A stretch of DNA of 64,000 nucleotides from DATFAS01 sp035254305 (GCA_035254305.1 DATFAS010000002.1:1-64000), one strand, 5' to 3'; counted from the stretch's first letter, positions 1 through 9,094 are shown. Numbers and translations: made by a program. Notes: generated by a model from the letters alone, not told the origin.

Positions 1-1494
1 TTCCTCTAATGCTACATATCCACGCTTCTGAATTGTCTCAAGTGTTGGGGCAAATGTACTCGGTCTTCCAATTCCAAGCTCTTCAAGCGTTTTAACTAGT
101 CTAGCCTCTGAATATCTAGGCGGTGGCTGTGTAAAATGTTGCTTTGGATCAAGCTGATCTAACCCAAGATCTTGCCCTTCTTCTAATGGAGGTAGGATAT
201 TATCCTTTTCCTCTTTTCCATCATCTGTGCCTTCAATATAAACTTTCATAAAGCCAGGGAAATTCACCTTAGAGCCATTTGCTCGAAAAATAGCTTCTCC
301 TGCATGGATGGATACCGTCATTGTATCAAGAATAGCAGATTCCATTTGGCTAGCCAAAAAACGTTCCCAAATCAATCGATACAATCTTAATTGGTCACGG
401 GATAAATAAGTCTTCATTTCTTCCGGAGTACGGAGAACGGAAGTTGGCCTAACCGCTTCATGGGCGTCCTGGGCATTTTCCTTCTTAGCATGGGTTCTAG
501 CTTCTTCTAACGCATATTCTTTGCCGTATTTATCTATAATATATTCTTTTGCTTCCTCGATCGCTGTTTGGCTTACACGCGTTGAGTCGGTTCTCATATA
601 GGTGATTAAACCAACTGAACCTTCCTTACCTAATTCAATCCCTTCATATAATTGTTGAGCAACCATCATAGTTTTAGCAGCACGAAAGTTCAACTTTCTA
701 GCCGCTTCTTGTTGAAGGGAACTCGTTGTAAACGGTGGTGCTGGATTTCTCTTTCTTTCTCTTTTCTTAATTTCTTTCACAACGAAAGAAGCATTCCCTA
801 TTTTTTGAAGTAAGCTTTTTACCTCTTCTTCATTATGAAGCTCTTCTTTACCGCCTTCAAAACCATGGAATTTAGCCTCAAAGATCTCTTTAGTCTGACC
901 TTTTAGAAAGGCTGTAACACTCCAGTACTCTTCCGGTTCAAACTTTTTAATCTCATTCTCGCGATCCATAATGAGCTTAACTGCAACAGATTGCACACGA
1001 CCAGCACTTAATCCCTTTTTTACCTTTTTCCACAAAAGAGGGCTAATATTATAACCAACAAGTCGATCTAAAATTCTTCTCGCCTGCTGGGCGTTAACAA
1101 GATCCATGTCGATTTTTCTGGGCTGCTTGAAAGCATCCTTAACAGCCTGCTTTGTTATTTCATTAAAAACAACACGGCAAGGTTCTTTTTGGTCAATATT
1201 CAAGCTATGCGATAAATGCCATGCGATTGCTTCCCCTTCACGATCCGGGTCCGCTGCAAGATAGACCTTTTTTACCTTTTTAGCCGCATCACGTAACTCC
1301 TTAAGGACATCCCCCTTCCCCCGAATCGTAATATATTTGGGTTCAAAGCCTTCCTCAACGTTTACTCCCATTTGGCTCTTAGGTAAATCACGGATATGTC
1401 CCATTGAAGCTTTCACAATATATTTTTTTCCTAGGTATTTTCCAATTGTTTTTGCTTTTGCGGGAGACTCTACAATAACTAAGGCATCTGCCAT
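1..1494 (-). CDS. topA: DNA topoisomerase I, 3' end beyond window
   Basis: Type IA topoisomerase that relaxes negative supercoils by a transient 5'-phosphotyrosine break. The 498 codons seen start at an ATG behind a GGGGGAGG ribosome site. They show the N-terminal Toprim start (ALVIVESPAKAKTI), the metal motif DPDREGEA at about residues 115-122, and the active-site tyrosine in GLITYMRTDSTR at about residue 300. The C-terminal part and zinc fingers lie outside the window. It follows dprA on the same strand, as in Bacillus. No stop occurs in the part seen, so this is truncation by the window edge, not a broken gene. Confidence 0.97.
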   Translation of the reverse strand, partial: MADALVIVESPAKAKTIGKYLGKKYIVKASMGHIRDLPKSQMGVNVEEGFEPKYITIRGKGDVLKELRDAAKKVKKVYLAADPDREGEAIAWHLSHSLNIDQKEPCRVVFNEITKQAVKDAFKQPRKIDMDLVNAQQARRILDRLVGYNISPLLWKKVKKGLSAGRVQSVAVKLIMDRENEIKKFEPEEYWSVTAFLKGQTKEIFEAKFHGFEGGKEELHNEEEVKSLLQKIGNASFVVKEIKKRERKRNPAPPFTTSSLQQEAARKLNFRAAKTMMVAQQLYEGIELGKEGSVGLITYMRTDSTRVSQTAIEEAKEYIIDKYGKEYALEEARTHAKKENAQDAHEAVRPTSVLRTPEEMKTYLSRDQLRLYRLIWERFLASQMESAILDTMTVSIHAGEAIFRANGSKVNFPGFMKVYIEGTDDGKEEKDNILPPLEEGQDLGLDQLDPKQHFTQPPPRYSEARLVKTLEELGIGRPSTFAPTLETIQKRGYVALEE

Positions 1495-1534
1495 TTGTCC
1501 TCCCCCTTTCCCATCAATAAATTCCTTATAAACT

Positions 1535-1554
1535 AGCCGGTTCCATCCCCGGCT
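1535..1554 (-). other. Short hairpin between dprA and topA
   Basis: AGCCGG and CCGGCT enclose an 8-nt loop in the dprA-topA gap. In the minus direction only a weak T-run (AGTTTAT) follows, so it may be a partial terminator or an mRNA-stabilising stem. There is no further support. Confidence 0.35.
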
Positions 1555-1619
1555 AAAACACTATAAAATGCTTCATAATACTTACCTATTCGCCAAAAAT
1601 AAACATTTGTTATTATTGG

Positions 1620-2777
1620 TTAATCTTCCCTATTATTAATTATGCTTGGTCCATTTGTCAAACTCTTTTGTTCTAGCACTCTCTCGTAGCGATTTCCGGG
1701 AAGCCTTCTAATCTCTCCTTTAAGTTCTAGGGAAAGTAATCGCTGGATCATAGCCTGTAACGGAATGGCTAATTCCAAACATAATTCATCAACAGTTAGT
1801 TGCTTATTTTCTATAATATCCAAAAGTTGCCTTAGATTTACTTCATTCTCTTTACAACAATCAAAATTTTCCGGTTGATTATGGCCAATAGGAGACCAAG
1901 GATACTCACCTACTATATCATCTATCCCTGTGATTAATCTTGCTCCCTGTTTAATCCAGTTATGTGGTCCTTCACTTTGTGGAGAAAAAATAGGCCCAGG
2001 GACAGCAAATACTTCTCTTCCTTGATCGAGAGCACAATCAACCGTAATATTGGAGCCACTACGTATTGCCGCTTCAACAACAATAACTCCATGACAAAGA
2101 CCACTTATAATTCGATTTCGTTCAGGAAATAGCCCCCTACGAGGTTCTGTACCGGGTGGGTATTCTGAGAGCAATAGGCCTTCTTGCTTGATTTTCATAT
2201 AAAGAGAACGATTTTCATTTGGATAGATGATATCAACCCCGCTACCTAAGACAGCAATGGTTCCTCTTCCGGCTAATAGTGCCCCATAATGTGCTTGTGT
2301 GTCAATTCCTCTTGCCATACCCGAAACAATAACAAAGCCTGATTTCGTTAAATCATAAGCTAATTGATAAGAGCTTTGCCTTCCATATGATGTTGGTATC
2401 CGAGTACCAACCATTGCCAGCAGTGGACAGGATAAGAGTTCGGTATTTCCCATGACGAAAAGTAATAACGGAGGATCTGGAATTTCGAGTAGTAAAAGGG
2501 GAAAGTGGTCGTCTAAACAAGTAATGGTGGTAATTCCGTTGTTCTCCAAATTTAGTTTTACTTGTTGAACAAAGGTTATAGTGGCTTGATTAAGGATTTT
2601 CTTCATGCGTGGCGTAATCCGAAGTTGATTGGGGAGACATTGGGTAAATGAATAATGATTTGAGTTTAAAGAGCTCAGATACGGAAGCAACATTCGAAGT
2701 GTTTGTCTACCTATACCAGGAAGATGACTAAGGGCAACAAGCCAATCTCGAGGTTTAATTGTTGAAGATTTTACCAA
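1620..2777 (-). CDS. dprA: DNA processing protein DprA
   Basis: Loads RecA onto incoming single-stranded DNA during natural transformation and protects that DNA. The 385-residue product has an N-terminal helix-hairpin-helix-like segment (LPGIGRQTLR, residues 19-28). The Rossmann-fold DprA core follows, with MVGTRIPTSYGR near residue 120, AVLGSGVDIIYP near 175 and ERNRIISGL near 220. A C-terminal winged-helix-like tail (DELCLELAIPLQAMIQRLLSLELKGEIRRLPG) ends the protein. It sits between sucD and topA as in Bacillus. A terminator upstream separates it from sucCD, so it probably has its own promoter or depends on read-through. Confidence 0.96.
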   Translation of the reverse strand: MVKSSTIKPRDWLVALSHLPGIGRQTLRMLLPYLSSLNSNHYSFTQCLPNQLRITPRMKKILNQATITFVQQVKLNLENNGITTITCLDDHFPLLLLEIPDPPLLLFVMGNTELLSCPLLAMVGTRIPTSYGRQSSYQLAYDLTKSGFVIVSGMARGIDTQAHYGALLAGRGTIAVLGSGVDIIYPNENRSLYMKIKQEGLLLSEYPPGTEPRRGLFPERNRIISGLCHGVIVVEAAIRSGSNITVDCALDQGREVFAVPGPIFSPQSEGPHNWIKQGARLITGIDDIVGEYPWSPIGHNQPENFDCCKENEVNLRQLLDIIENKQLTVDELCLELAIPLQAMIQRLLSLELKGEIRRLPGNRYERVLEQKSLTNGPSIINNRED

Positions 2778-2811
2778 TACAAATCCTCTCCTTGCCTTCC
2801 ATTTAGAAATT

Positions 2812-2842
2812 CAAAATAAAGGGAGTCATTAAGACCCCCTTA
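2812..2842 (-). terminator. Intrinsic terminator after sucCD
   Basis: On the minus strand AAGGGGGTC and GACTCCCTT form a stem with a single bulge, followed by TATTTTG. It lies just past the sucD stop codon and before dprA, so it should end the sucCD transcript. Confidence 0.7.
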
Positions 2843-2853
2843 TTACAAATTCA

Positions 2854-3759
2854 TTATTTTATCGTCTTACAAACATCTAGAAGTCCTCTTTCTTCAAGAA
2901 CGCTTATCAATGTTTCACCCATGACTGCTGGAGTTTTCGCTACTCGAATACCACAGCTTTCCATAGTTTTGATTTTTTCAGCTGCAGTTCCTTTTCCACC
3001 GGAGATGATTGCACCTGCATGTCCCATACGTTTACCAGGAGGTGCAGTTTGTCCACCGATAAATCCTACTACAGGTTTCTTCATATTAGCTTTAACCCAT
3101 TCGGCAGCTTCTTCTTCAGCAGTTCCACCAATTTCACCAATCATGATTACAGCTTCTGTATCAGGATCCTCATTAAAGAGTCTTAATACATCAATGAAGT
3201 TCGTTCCATTAACAGGGTCTCCCCCAATACCTACGGCTGTGGATTGACCAATACCGTTTGTTGTTAATTGATGAACGGCTTCATATGTTAAGGTACCACT
3301 GCGGGATACAATCCCTACTTTACCAGATGCATGAATATACCCAGGCATGATACCAATTTTGCATTCTCCAGGTGTAATGACACCAGGGCAGTTTGGTCCG
3401 ATTAGGCGTGTTTTCTTGCCTTCCATATAACGCTTAACCTTCACCATATCAAGCACTGGAATTCCTTCTGTAATACAGATAACTAGATCAAGTTCAGCAT
3501 CTACAGCTTCCATGATCGCATCTGCAGCAAACGGTGGTGCAACATAGATAACAGATGCATTCGCACCTGTTGCACTTACTGCCTCAGCAACTGTATTCCA
3601 AATTGGAAATCCTTCTACTTCTGTACCACCTTTACCAGGAGTTACTCCGCCAACCATTTGAGTACCGTATTCAGCGCAACCTTTTGCATGAAACAGTCCT
3701 GTGGCTCCTGTGATACCTTGTGTAATTACCTTCGTATCTTTATTTACAAGTATACTCAT
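2854..3759 (-). CDS. sucD: Succinyl-CoA synthetase alpha subunit
   Basis: Catalyses the succinyl-CoA/succinate step of the TCA cycle with SucC, making a nucleoside triphosphate. The 301-residue protein has the usual length. It shows the CoA-binding N-terminal domain (QGITGATGLFHAKG, residues 14-27), the ligase domain with SRSGTLTYE, and the phosphorylated histidine in GHAGAII near residue 247. The 14-bp gap to sucC implies co-transcription. A terminator follows it. Confidence 0.98.
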   Translation of the reverse strand: MSILVNKDTKVITQGITGATGLFHAKGCAEYGTQMVGGVTPGKGGTEVEGFPIWNTVAEAVSATGANASVIYVAPPFAADAIMEAVDAELDLVICITEGIPVLDMVKVKRYMEGKKTRLIGPNCPGVITPGECKIGIMPGYIHASGKVGIVSRSGTLTYEAVHQLTTNGIGQSTAVGIGGDPVNGTNFIDVLRLFNEDPDTEAVIMIGEIGGTAEEEAAEWVKANMKKPVVGFIGGQTAPPGKRMGHAGAIISGGKGTAAEKIKTMESCGIRVAKTPAVMGETLISVLEERGLLDVCKTIK

Positions 3760-3773
3760 CTCTTAGGGCCCCC

Positions 3774-4934
3774 CTATTTCACCAAGGATACAATTTTTTG
3801 TGCGCCGTCTGCCATAGAATCAGCAGCAACAATATTTAAACCGGATTCCGCTAAAAGCTTTTTCCCCAAATCAACATTAGTTCCTTCTAAACGTACAACA
3901 AGGGGAACACTAAGCTTCACTTGCTTCGCCGCTTCAACAACACCTGTTGCAATAACGTCACATCTCATAATTCCACCAAAAATGTTTACAAATACACCTT
4001 TAACATTCTCGTCTGAAAGAATCAATTTAAAAGCTTCTGTAACTCTTTCTACGGTAGCACCGCCACCAACATCCAAGAAGTTTGCAGGGTCTCCGCCATA
4101 ATGCTTGATGATATCCATGGTAGCCATCGCAAGACCAGCACCATTCACCATGCAACCGATATTTCCATCTAGTGCAATATAATTCAAATCATGCTTAGAA
4201 GCTTCAATTTCCTTTGAATCTTCTTCATCTAGATCACGAAGAGCCACAACATCTTTATGTCTAAATAAAGCATTCGAGTCAAAGTTTAATTTAGCATCTA
4301 ATGCCATAACGTTTCCGTCACCAGTAACAACCAATGGATTGATTTCAGCAATTGAACAATCCTTGTCCACAAAAGCTTGATAAAGACTCATCATGAAATT
4401 AGCTGCCTTATTCACTAATTCCTTAGGAATATTGATACTATAAGCCAATCTACGAGCTTGGAAAGCCAATAATCCTACAGCTGGATCGACTATTTCTTTG
4501 AAAATTTTCTCTGGTGTTTTTTCAGCGACTTCCTCTATTTCTGTACCGCCTTCTTCTGAAGCCATCATCGTAACACAGCCTGTCTTACGATCGATGACTA
4601 CACCTACGTAATACTCTTTCTTAATGTCGCATCCTTCTTCAATAAGAAGACGCTTAATTTCTTTTCCTTCTGGCCCAGTTTGATGAGTCACTAGCACTTT
4701 ACCAATTAGTTCTGTGGCATATGTACGAACTTCATCTAAATTTTTAGCGATTTTTACTCCGCCTGCTTTCCCACGACCACCTGCGTGGATTTGTGCCTTT
4801 ACTACGTAAACATTTGAGTTCAAAGATGTTGCAGCTTCCACTGCCTCTTCTGCAGTAAAAGCTACTTTGCCATTCGGAACGGCAACGCCATACTGCCTTA
4901 GTATCTCTTTACCTTGATACTCATGGATATTCAT
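3774..4934 (-). CDS. sucC: Succinyl-CoA synthetase beta subunit
   Basis: ATP-grasp subunit that binds nucleotide and succinate and pairs with SucD. It starts MNIHEYQGKEIL and carries HAGGRGKAGGVK (residues 46-57), the GNIGCMVNGAGLAM segment and FGGIMRCD, all typical of SucC. I chose the ATG at 4934 and not an upstream in-frame ATG at 4952, because the AGGAGG ribosome site lies between the two. The product is 386 residues. It is the first gene of sucCD and has a clear SigA-type promoter upstream. Confidence 0.98.
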   Translation of the reverse strand: MNIHEYQGKEILRQYGVAVPNGKVAFTAEEAVEAATSLNSNVYVVKAQIHAGGRGKAGGVKIAKNLDEVRTYATELIGKVLVTHQTGPEGKEIKRLLIEEGCDIKKEYYVGVVIDRKTGCVTMMASEEGGTEIEEVAEKTPEKIFKEIVDPAVGLLAFQARRLAYSINIPKELVNKAANFMMSLYQAFVDKDCSIAEINPLVVTGDGNVMALDAKLNFDSNALFRHKDVVALRDLDEEDSKEIEASKHDLNYIALDGNIGCMVNGAGLAMATMDIIKHYGGDPANFLDVGGGATVERVTEAFKLILSDENVKGVFVNIFGGIMRCDVIATGVVEAAKQVKLSVPLVVRLEGTNVDLGKKLLAESGLNIVAADSMADGAQKIVSLVK

Positions 4935-5000
4935 TCTCCATCCTCCTATCACGATATCTATCGCTATCAGATATGCTCATGAAGCTATTGTGCACATCCA

Positions 5001-5029
5001 ATAATAGGTTATTCGACTTTACATTGCAA
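5001..5029 (-). promoter_or_regulatory. SigA-type promoter of sucCD
   Basis: On the minus strand TTGCAA (5024-5029), a 17-bp spacer and TATTAT (5001-5006) lie about 70 bp before the sucC start. It shares the divergent sucC/comM gap with the comM promoter. Confidence 0.75.
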
Positions 5030-5101
5030 AATCCTTTTTTTTTTCACTTTTTATTTGAAAAAAATATGTTATGGTTATTAATTGAGATATTTCTTACTTT
5101 T

Positions 5102-5131
5102 TTGACAAAAATAATTTAATTTTTCTAAAAT
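5102..5131 (+). promoter_or_regulatory. SigA-type promoter of comM
   Basis: TTGACA (5102-5107), an 18-bp A/T-rich spacer and TAAAAT (5126-5131) lie 53 bp before the comM start codon. Confidence 0.75.
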
Positions 5132-5183
5132 TAAAAGGAATTTTGTCATTTGTATCGAATTTTTATTTTGGAGGTGACAAATA

Positions 5184-6701
5184 TTGTTTTGTAAAACTTA
5201 TAGTGCCGGCCTGTTAGGCATCGAAGGATTTGTAGTAGAGGTAGAAACAGATCTCTCTCGTGGGATTCCACAATGTTCACTCGTTGGATTACCTGATTCC
5301 GCTGTTAAAGAATCAAAAGAAAGAGTTCGATCCGCCCTCTTAAATAGTGGATTCGAATTTCCTCTAGGCAGGTTAACCGTTAATTTTGCCCCCGCACACC
5401 TGAAGAAGGTTGGTGCAGCCTTCGATCTCTCCGTTGCAGTTGGTATTCTCAATGCCTCTAACCAAATCCAAATCCCCTTTCTACACGAAACTCTATTTAT
5501 TGGTGAATTATCCTTAAATGGTCAGATTAAACCCGTTCACGGAATCCTACCGATGGCTCTTGCTGCCAAGCAGAAAGGGTTAAAAAAGATCGTCGTCCCT
5601 GAAGACAATGCATGGGAGGGAATGTTATCAGGACTAGACACCTATCCTCTCGGAAGTCTTAAAGATCTACTCCACACATTTACTTCCCCTCCCTCTCAGT
5701 CATCAGTAGATCTACTTTCACAGTTCCCACCAGAGGATCAATTCCCAACAATCATCGGTCAAGCTCATGCAAGGAGAGCCATAGAAATAGCTGCTGCAGG
5801 CTTTCACAACATGTTGTTAATCGGTCCACCGGGTACAGGCAAAACGTTACTAGCTTCTTCTCTTCCTTTTCTATTACCCCCATTAAATAATGATGAATTT
5901 ATGGAGTTACTATCCATCCAAAGTGTATCTGGCAAGACTCTTAACCCATATTCTTCCGCCAACTGTATTCGACCCTTTCGTTCCCCCCATCATTCCATTA
6001 CTTCAATGGGACTCATTGGTGGTGGAAGTAGCTTGAAGCCTGGTGAAATTACACTCGCCCATCACGGAGTTCTTTTTTTGGATGAAATGAGTGAGTTTCC
6101 TCGTCAGCAGCTGGAGCTTCTACGCCAACCTATTGAAGATAGGAAGATTACCTTAACCCGAAACACTCACCATGTTACTTTCCCCTCAAGATTTATGCTG
6201 ATTGGTAGTATGAACCCTTGTCCGTGTGGCTACTACGGTTTTTCCAACAAAACCCATTCCTGCACCTGTAGCACGACGACTCTTGAAAAATTCCAAAAAA
6301 AAATCTCCGGACCTCTTCTAGATCGATTTGATCTTAAACTTGAAGTTCCACGCCTTGACCTTTCACACTTCTATTCTCCGGGCAAGGATGAATATGATGT
6401 AGCTGCCGCACGAAATCGAATTCTTCTTGCTTTGCAAGCTCAACAAAGGCGCTTTAGATCCAATAACAAACGCAATGCAGATATGAATCCCCTAGAAATC
6501 AATCAATACTGCACCTTAGATCCAAGAGGGGCTGCTCTGTTAAAATCAGCTTATGACCAGCTCAATCTAAGCCATCGTGCCTATCATCGAATAGTAAAAG
6601 TTGCAAGAACAATAGCAGATCTTGATGCAAGAGAAACAATCTCAGAACTAGATATTGGGGAAGCCCTCTATTTAAGATCCATGGAAAAATATTTTTTATA
6701 A
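5184..6701 (+). CDS. comM: YifB/ComM-family AAA+ ATPase (Mg-chelatase-like)
   Basis: In Proteobacteria ComM is a helicase that promotes branch migration during natural transformation. The Firmicute role is less well tested. The 505 residues show a Lon-protease-like (ChlI) N-terminal fold and an AAA+ core with Walker A GPPGTGKT near residue 216. Walker B is in HHGVLFLDEMSEF near residue 295, followed by the family signature MNPCPCGYYG near 350 and a C-terminal Mg-chelatase helical domain. The start is TTG, placed 7 nt after GGAGGTG. It stands divergent from sucC and upstream of sda. Confidence 0.93.
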   Translation: MFCKTYSAGLLGIEGFVVEVETDLSRGIPQCSLVGLPDSAVKESKERVRSALLNSGFEFPLGRLTVNFAPAHLKKVGAAFDLSVAVGILNASNQIQIPFLHETLFIGELSLNGQIKPVHGILPMALAAKQKGLKKIVVPEDNAWEGMLSGLDTYPLGSLKDLLHTFTSPPSQSSVDLLSQFPPEDQFPTIIGQAHARRAIEIAAAGFHNMLLIGPPGTGKTLLASSLPFLLPPLNNDEFMELLSIQSVSGKTLNPYSSANCIRPFRSPHHSITSMGLIGGGSSLKPGEITLAHHGVLFLDEMSEFPRQQLELLRQPIEDRKITLTRNTHHVTFPSRFMLIGSMNPCPCGYYGFSNKTHSCTCSTTTLEKFQKKISGPLLDRFDLKLEVPRLDLSHFYSPGKDEYDVAAARNRILLALQAQQRRFRSNNKRNADMNPLEINQYCTLDPRGAALLKSAYDQLNLSHRAYHRIVKVARTIADLDARETISELDIGEALYLRSMEKYFL

Positions 6702-6714
6702 GCTTTTATACACC

Positions 6715-6814
6715 TGTGGATAAACTTAGTCACATTATCCCTAGTGATATTGCGAGCCTTTTCGACGCATTCCCACATTTAATCCCCAAGCTATCCACAT
6801 ACTCTTGTGGACAG
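6715..6814 (+). promoter_or_regulatory. Cluster of DnaA-box-like sites before sda
   Basis: TGTGGATAA at 6715-6723 is an exact DnaA box (TTATCCACA) on the minus strand. CTATCCACA at 6791-6799 differs by one base. TTATCCCTA at 6735-6743 and TGTGGACAG at 6806-6814 differ by two bases each. In B. subtilis DnaA binds in front of sda and drives its transcription. The same arrangement here suggests the same checkpoint control. Confidence 0.75.
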
Positions 6815-6882
6815 CGGAACGCTTGTTCTTATTTTTTATCAATGATATACTATTACCAATATATGAAAAACGAGGTGAAACT

Positions 6883-7020
6883 ATGAAACTGTTAAGTGAC
6901 GAAGCATTGGTAGAAGCCTATTGTAAATCTGTTAACCTCGAACTTGACCCTGATTTCATTAATCTTCTTCTCGAAGAAATATCACAACGAAAAATTGATA
7001 TGAATAGATATGTCCTATAG
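6883..7020 (+). CDS. sda: Sporulation checkpoint inhibitor Sda
   Basis: A 45-residue protein expected to bind sporulation histidine kinases such as KinA, blocking phosphorelay to Spo0A while DNA replication is disturbed. MKLLSDEALVEAYCKSV matches the helical-hairpin start of B. subtilis Sda (RKLSDELLIESY), followed by the second helix DFINLLLEEISQR. I chose the ATG at 6883 because GAGGTG lies just before it. A longer frame from 6805 runs through the DnaA-box region and lacks a ribosome site. It is followed at once by a terminator. Confidence 0.92.
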   Translation: MKLLSDEALVEAYCKSVNLELDPDFINLLLEEISQRKIDMNRYVL

Positions 7021-7043
7021 CCCGCGCCTGAAGCGGGCTTTTC
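7019..7043 (+). terminator. Intrinsic terminator of sda
   Basis: AGCCCGC and GCGGGCT enclose a 7-nt loop and are followed by TTTTCTCTTG. The stem begins inside the sda stop codon. Confidence 0.85.
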
Positions 7044-7107
7044 TCTTGTAAAGAAAACTAGTCAGCCCTATGCGGACAGAAAGTATTTATGAACTTATAC
7101 TTCCCCG

Positions 7108-7139
7108 ATAAATAAAAAATAGGCTGCATGCTGCAGCCT
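7108..7139 (-). terminator. Terminator of the lower minus-strand block
   Basis: On the minus strand AGGCTGCA and TGCAGCCT form a perfect stem followed by ATTTTTTATTTAT. It lies about 95 bp past the yraN stop. Confidence 0.8.
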
Positions 7140-7231
7140 AATATGGAGGAGTCTTTCGCGTCGAGTACACTATAATATACTCATACCGTATTCCAAATGA
7201 AGTAAGGCAAATTCCCATTTTTCTGCCTAAT

Positions 7232-7606
7232 TTAAGCTCGAAAGGCGTCTATGCAATGAATAATACGTGTGGGTAGATTAGTAGAAGGGTTAATGGAAAT
7301 CGCTATAACATCAAACCTGATATTTACAATCCCACTTCCCTTCATCCTAGACAGGTAAAGATTTGCAGCCTGAATTAATTTCCTTTGTTTTCTCTCATCT
7401 ACACTTTCTGTACCTATTCCAAATCGTTCAATCCTTCTTGTTTTCACCTCAACAAACACTAAGAGCTGACCCTTTTGCACAATAAGGTCAATTTCCGTCC
7501 TAAGCATTCGTACATTCTTTTCTTTTAGTTGATACCCACGGTCTCTTAAATATTCATAGGCAAGGCTTTCTCCATACTTACCAAGCTGTACATTATTGTC
7601 TTTCAT
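7232..7606 (-). CDS. yraN: YraN/UPF0102 family putative endonuclease
   Basis: Small protein of the UPF0102 family with a restriction-endonuclease-like fold. The substrate is not established. The 124 residues carry GKYGESLAYEYLRDRGY and the nuclease-like core TEIDLIV...LLVFVEVKTRR (D and ExK pattern). I chose the ATG at 7606, behind AGGTGG, over an upstream start at 7642. It overlaps the end of the preceding FlhB-like gene by 14 bp, which suggests coupled translation. The position next to rnhB follows Bacillus gene order. Confidence 0.85.
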   Translation of the reverse strand: MKDNNVQLGKYGESLAYEYLRDRGYQLKEKNVRMLRTEIDLIVQKGQLLVFVEVKTRRIERFGIGTESVDERKQRKLIQAANLYLSRMKGSGIVNIRFDVIAISINPSTNLPTRIIHCIDAFRA

Positions 7607-7880
7607 AAGCTTTCTCCACCTGATTTTCCATTCGATAAACAAACGCTAAGATTTCAGCAACCACTTGATACAATTCAGGAGGAATTTGTTCATTTAAATT
7701 AAGCTTGGATAAAATTTCAACTAGTGAATGATTTTCCCTAATTGGTACATTATGTGCCTTTGCACGCGTTAGAATGGCATCTGCGACCATTCCAACTCCT
7801 TTAGCTGAAACAACTGGAGCTGCATTCTTGTTCGGTTCATATGTGATGGCCACTGCCTTTTTCCTTTTTGGAGGATTCAT
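7593..7880 (-). CDS. FlhB C-terminal-domain-like protein (YlqH type)
   Basis: A 95-residue cytoplasmic protein resembling only the C-terminal domain of the flagellar export switch FlhB. It has AVAITYEPNKNAAPVVSAKG (residues 9-28), where FlhB has its NPTH cleavage site; the NPTH motif itself is absent (EPNK). VPIRENHSLVEIL and LYQVVAEILAFVYRM follow. No membrane domain is present. It overlaps the FliK-like gene by four bases. As in B. subtilis ylqG-ylqH, the pair stands outside a flagellar operon, so the role is unclear. Confidence 0.8.
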   Translation of the reverse strand: MNPPKRKKAVAITYEPNKNAAPVVSAKGVGMVADAILTRAKAHNVPIRENHSLVEILSKLNLNEQIPPELYQVVAEILAFVYRMENQVEKAYERQ

Positions 7881-9094
7881 ACACGCAAGTCCACTCCTTT
7901 ATATGGTTTTACCAAGTTTTGAGGGTTCTTTGCTTTATTGCTATCTGGCTGCTCTCTGTCTCTAAATATCGATAGATTATAGCCTAAATCCTTTAATCCA
8001 TTCATAAGCTCTTCACGAAACATCTGTGTAAGAGGGGAGAGTTCCGGGTGGTCACCACAAACTTCAACAGACACGATTTTATTGGTGATATAAACATCCA
8101 CAATCAGACTACCTAACTTTTCAAGATCAAGACAAAATATCATGTGACAATTATCAGGGTCAATCTGTCCATTAGGTTGTTTTTGTGATTCTACTTGTAC
8201 AAAACTCTGATTGAAATTCTGAAGAGGCAAATGGATCAGCCATTGCTGAAGAGAAGTTTCGGTAGGTGACAAGAGTAACTGCTGTCCCGTTATAAACCGT
8301 GCTACCTGTTCAAGCTTTTCATGTTCAGGACTATCAGATTTCTTCATATGGTCCTTAAGCACAGGTAACTGTAAATTTAATTGATCGAATAGTTTTAAGG
8401 ACCTCTGAATGTGCTCCCCAGTGAGGGCCACACCTTCCCCTTTTGCTTGATTCAAAACGGTTCGAAGATTTCTCACTAGTTCGATTCCCTCGGGGTCTTT
8501 ATCTACATTCTGTTCAAATAATTCCACAAGCTCCTTCATCAGCTCTTGATCTATTCCAGCTGTTTTAGGATTGACAATCCCATTAAAAAATTGTTCTAGA
8601 CCTTCCACTACTTCCTCCGTTAAAGGAAAACCCTTTTGGTAGGCAAATATGGTCGTTTCTAGAGAAGAATGCCCCTGTTGTATCAGTTCCTTCATATGTT
8701 GTACTTCTCTAGGCTGTACCGGGAGCTTTTCCTCTATCAATCGTGCAACCATCACCTTACTTAATTCGGAATCATCCAAATGAAGGGATTTGGTTAAATT
8801 AGCAAGATTTGAATCAGAGATGGAGCCGTCTGTATTTTTAACACTTGTTGATAACACTTTTAGTAGAGTGGGTTCCCCTATTTTTTGTACTTGCAGCCAC
8901 GCCTGATCACCGACAGATAATGCAGTTTCCATTTTTGCCAGAACCTTCAGGCTTCCGATTTGAACAAGTGCCTGTTGCTCTGGCATTTGTTTTATTACCT
9001 GCCCCCGAACAATTTGTCCAGGAAACAGTTCCAAATTTGGCTTTAAGTAAGCGGTGGTTCGTAGAATAGACGAAAAAACATCACCTGTTATCAT
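7877..9094 (-). CDS. FliK-like protein (YlqG type)
   Basis: A 405-residue protein of unproven function. The N-terminus looks like a small beta domain (residues 24-60). The middle is helical and charged. Residues 300-375 resemble the C-terminal hook-length-control fold (MIFCLDLEKLGSLIVDVYI, then LTQMFREELMNGLKDLGYN). It overlaps the downstream FlhB-like gene, and substrate-specificity switches of this kind normally pair FliK with FlhB. No other flagellar gene is nearby. The homology is faint and I give only the family resemblance. Confidence 0.65.
   Translation of the reverse strand: MITGDVFSSILRTTAYLKPNLELFPGQIVRGQVIKQMPEQQALVQIGSLKVLAKMETALSVGDQAWLQVQKIGEPTLLKVLSTSVKNTDGSISDSNLANLTKSLHLDDSELSKVMVARLIEEKLPVQPREVQHMKELIQQGHSSLETTIFAYQKGFPLTEEVVEGLEQFFNGIVNPKTAGIDQELMKELVELFEQNVDKDPEGIELVRNLRTVLNQAKGEGVALTGEHIQRSLKLFDQLNLQLPVLKDHMKKSDSPEHEKLEQVARFITGQQLLLSPTETSLQQWLIHLPLQNFNQSFVQVESQKQPNGQIDPDNCHMIFCLDLEKLGSLIVDVYITNKIVSVEVCGDHPELSPLTQMFREELMNGLKDLGYNLSIFRDREQPDSNKAKNPQNLVKPYKGVDLRV

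Noticed and set aside
2921..3247. 108-codon plus-strand frame inside sucD
   Set aside because: Antisense shadow of a clear sucD; no ribosome site and Pro/Ser-rich composition typical of reversed coding sequence.
6805..6882. Longer Sda start at 6805
   Set aside because: It would code through the DnaA-box region, has no ribosome site and does not match Sda homologues.
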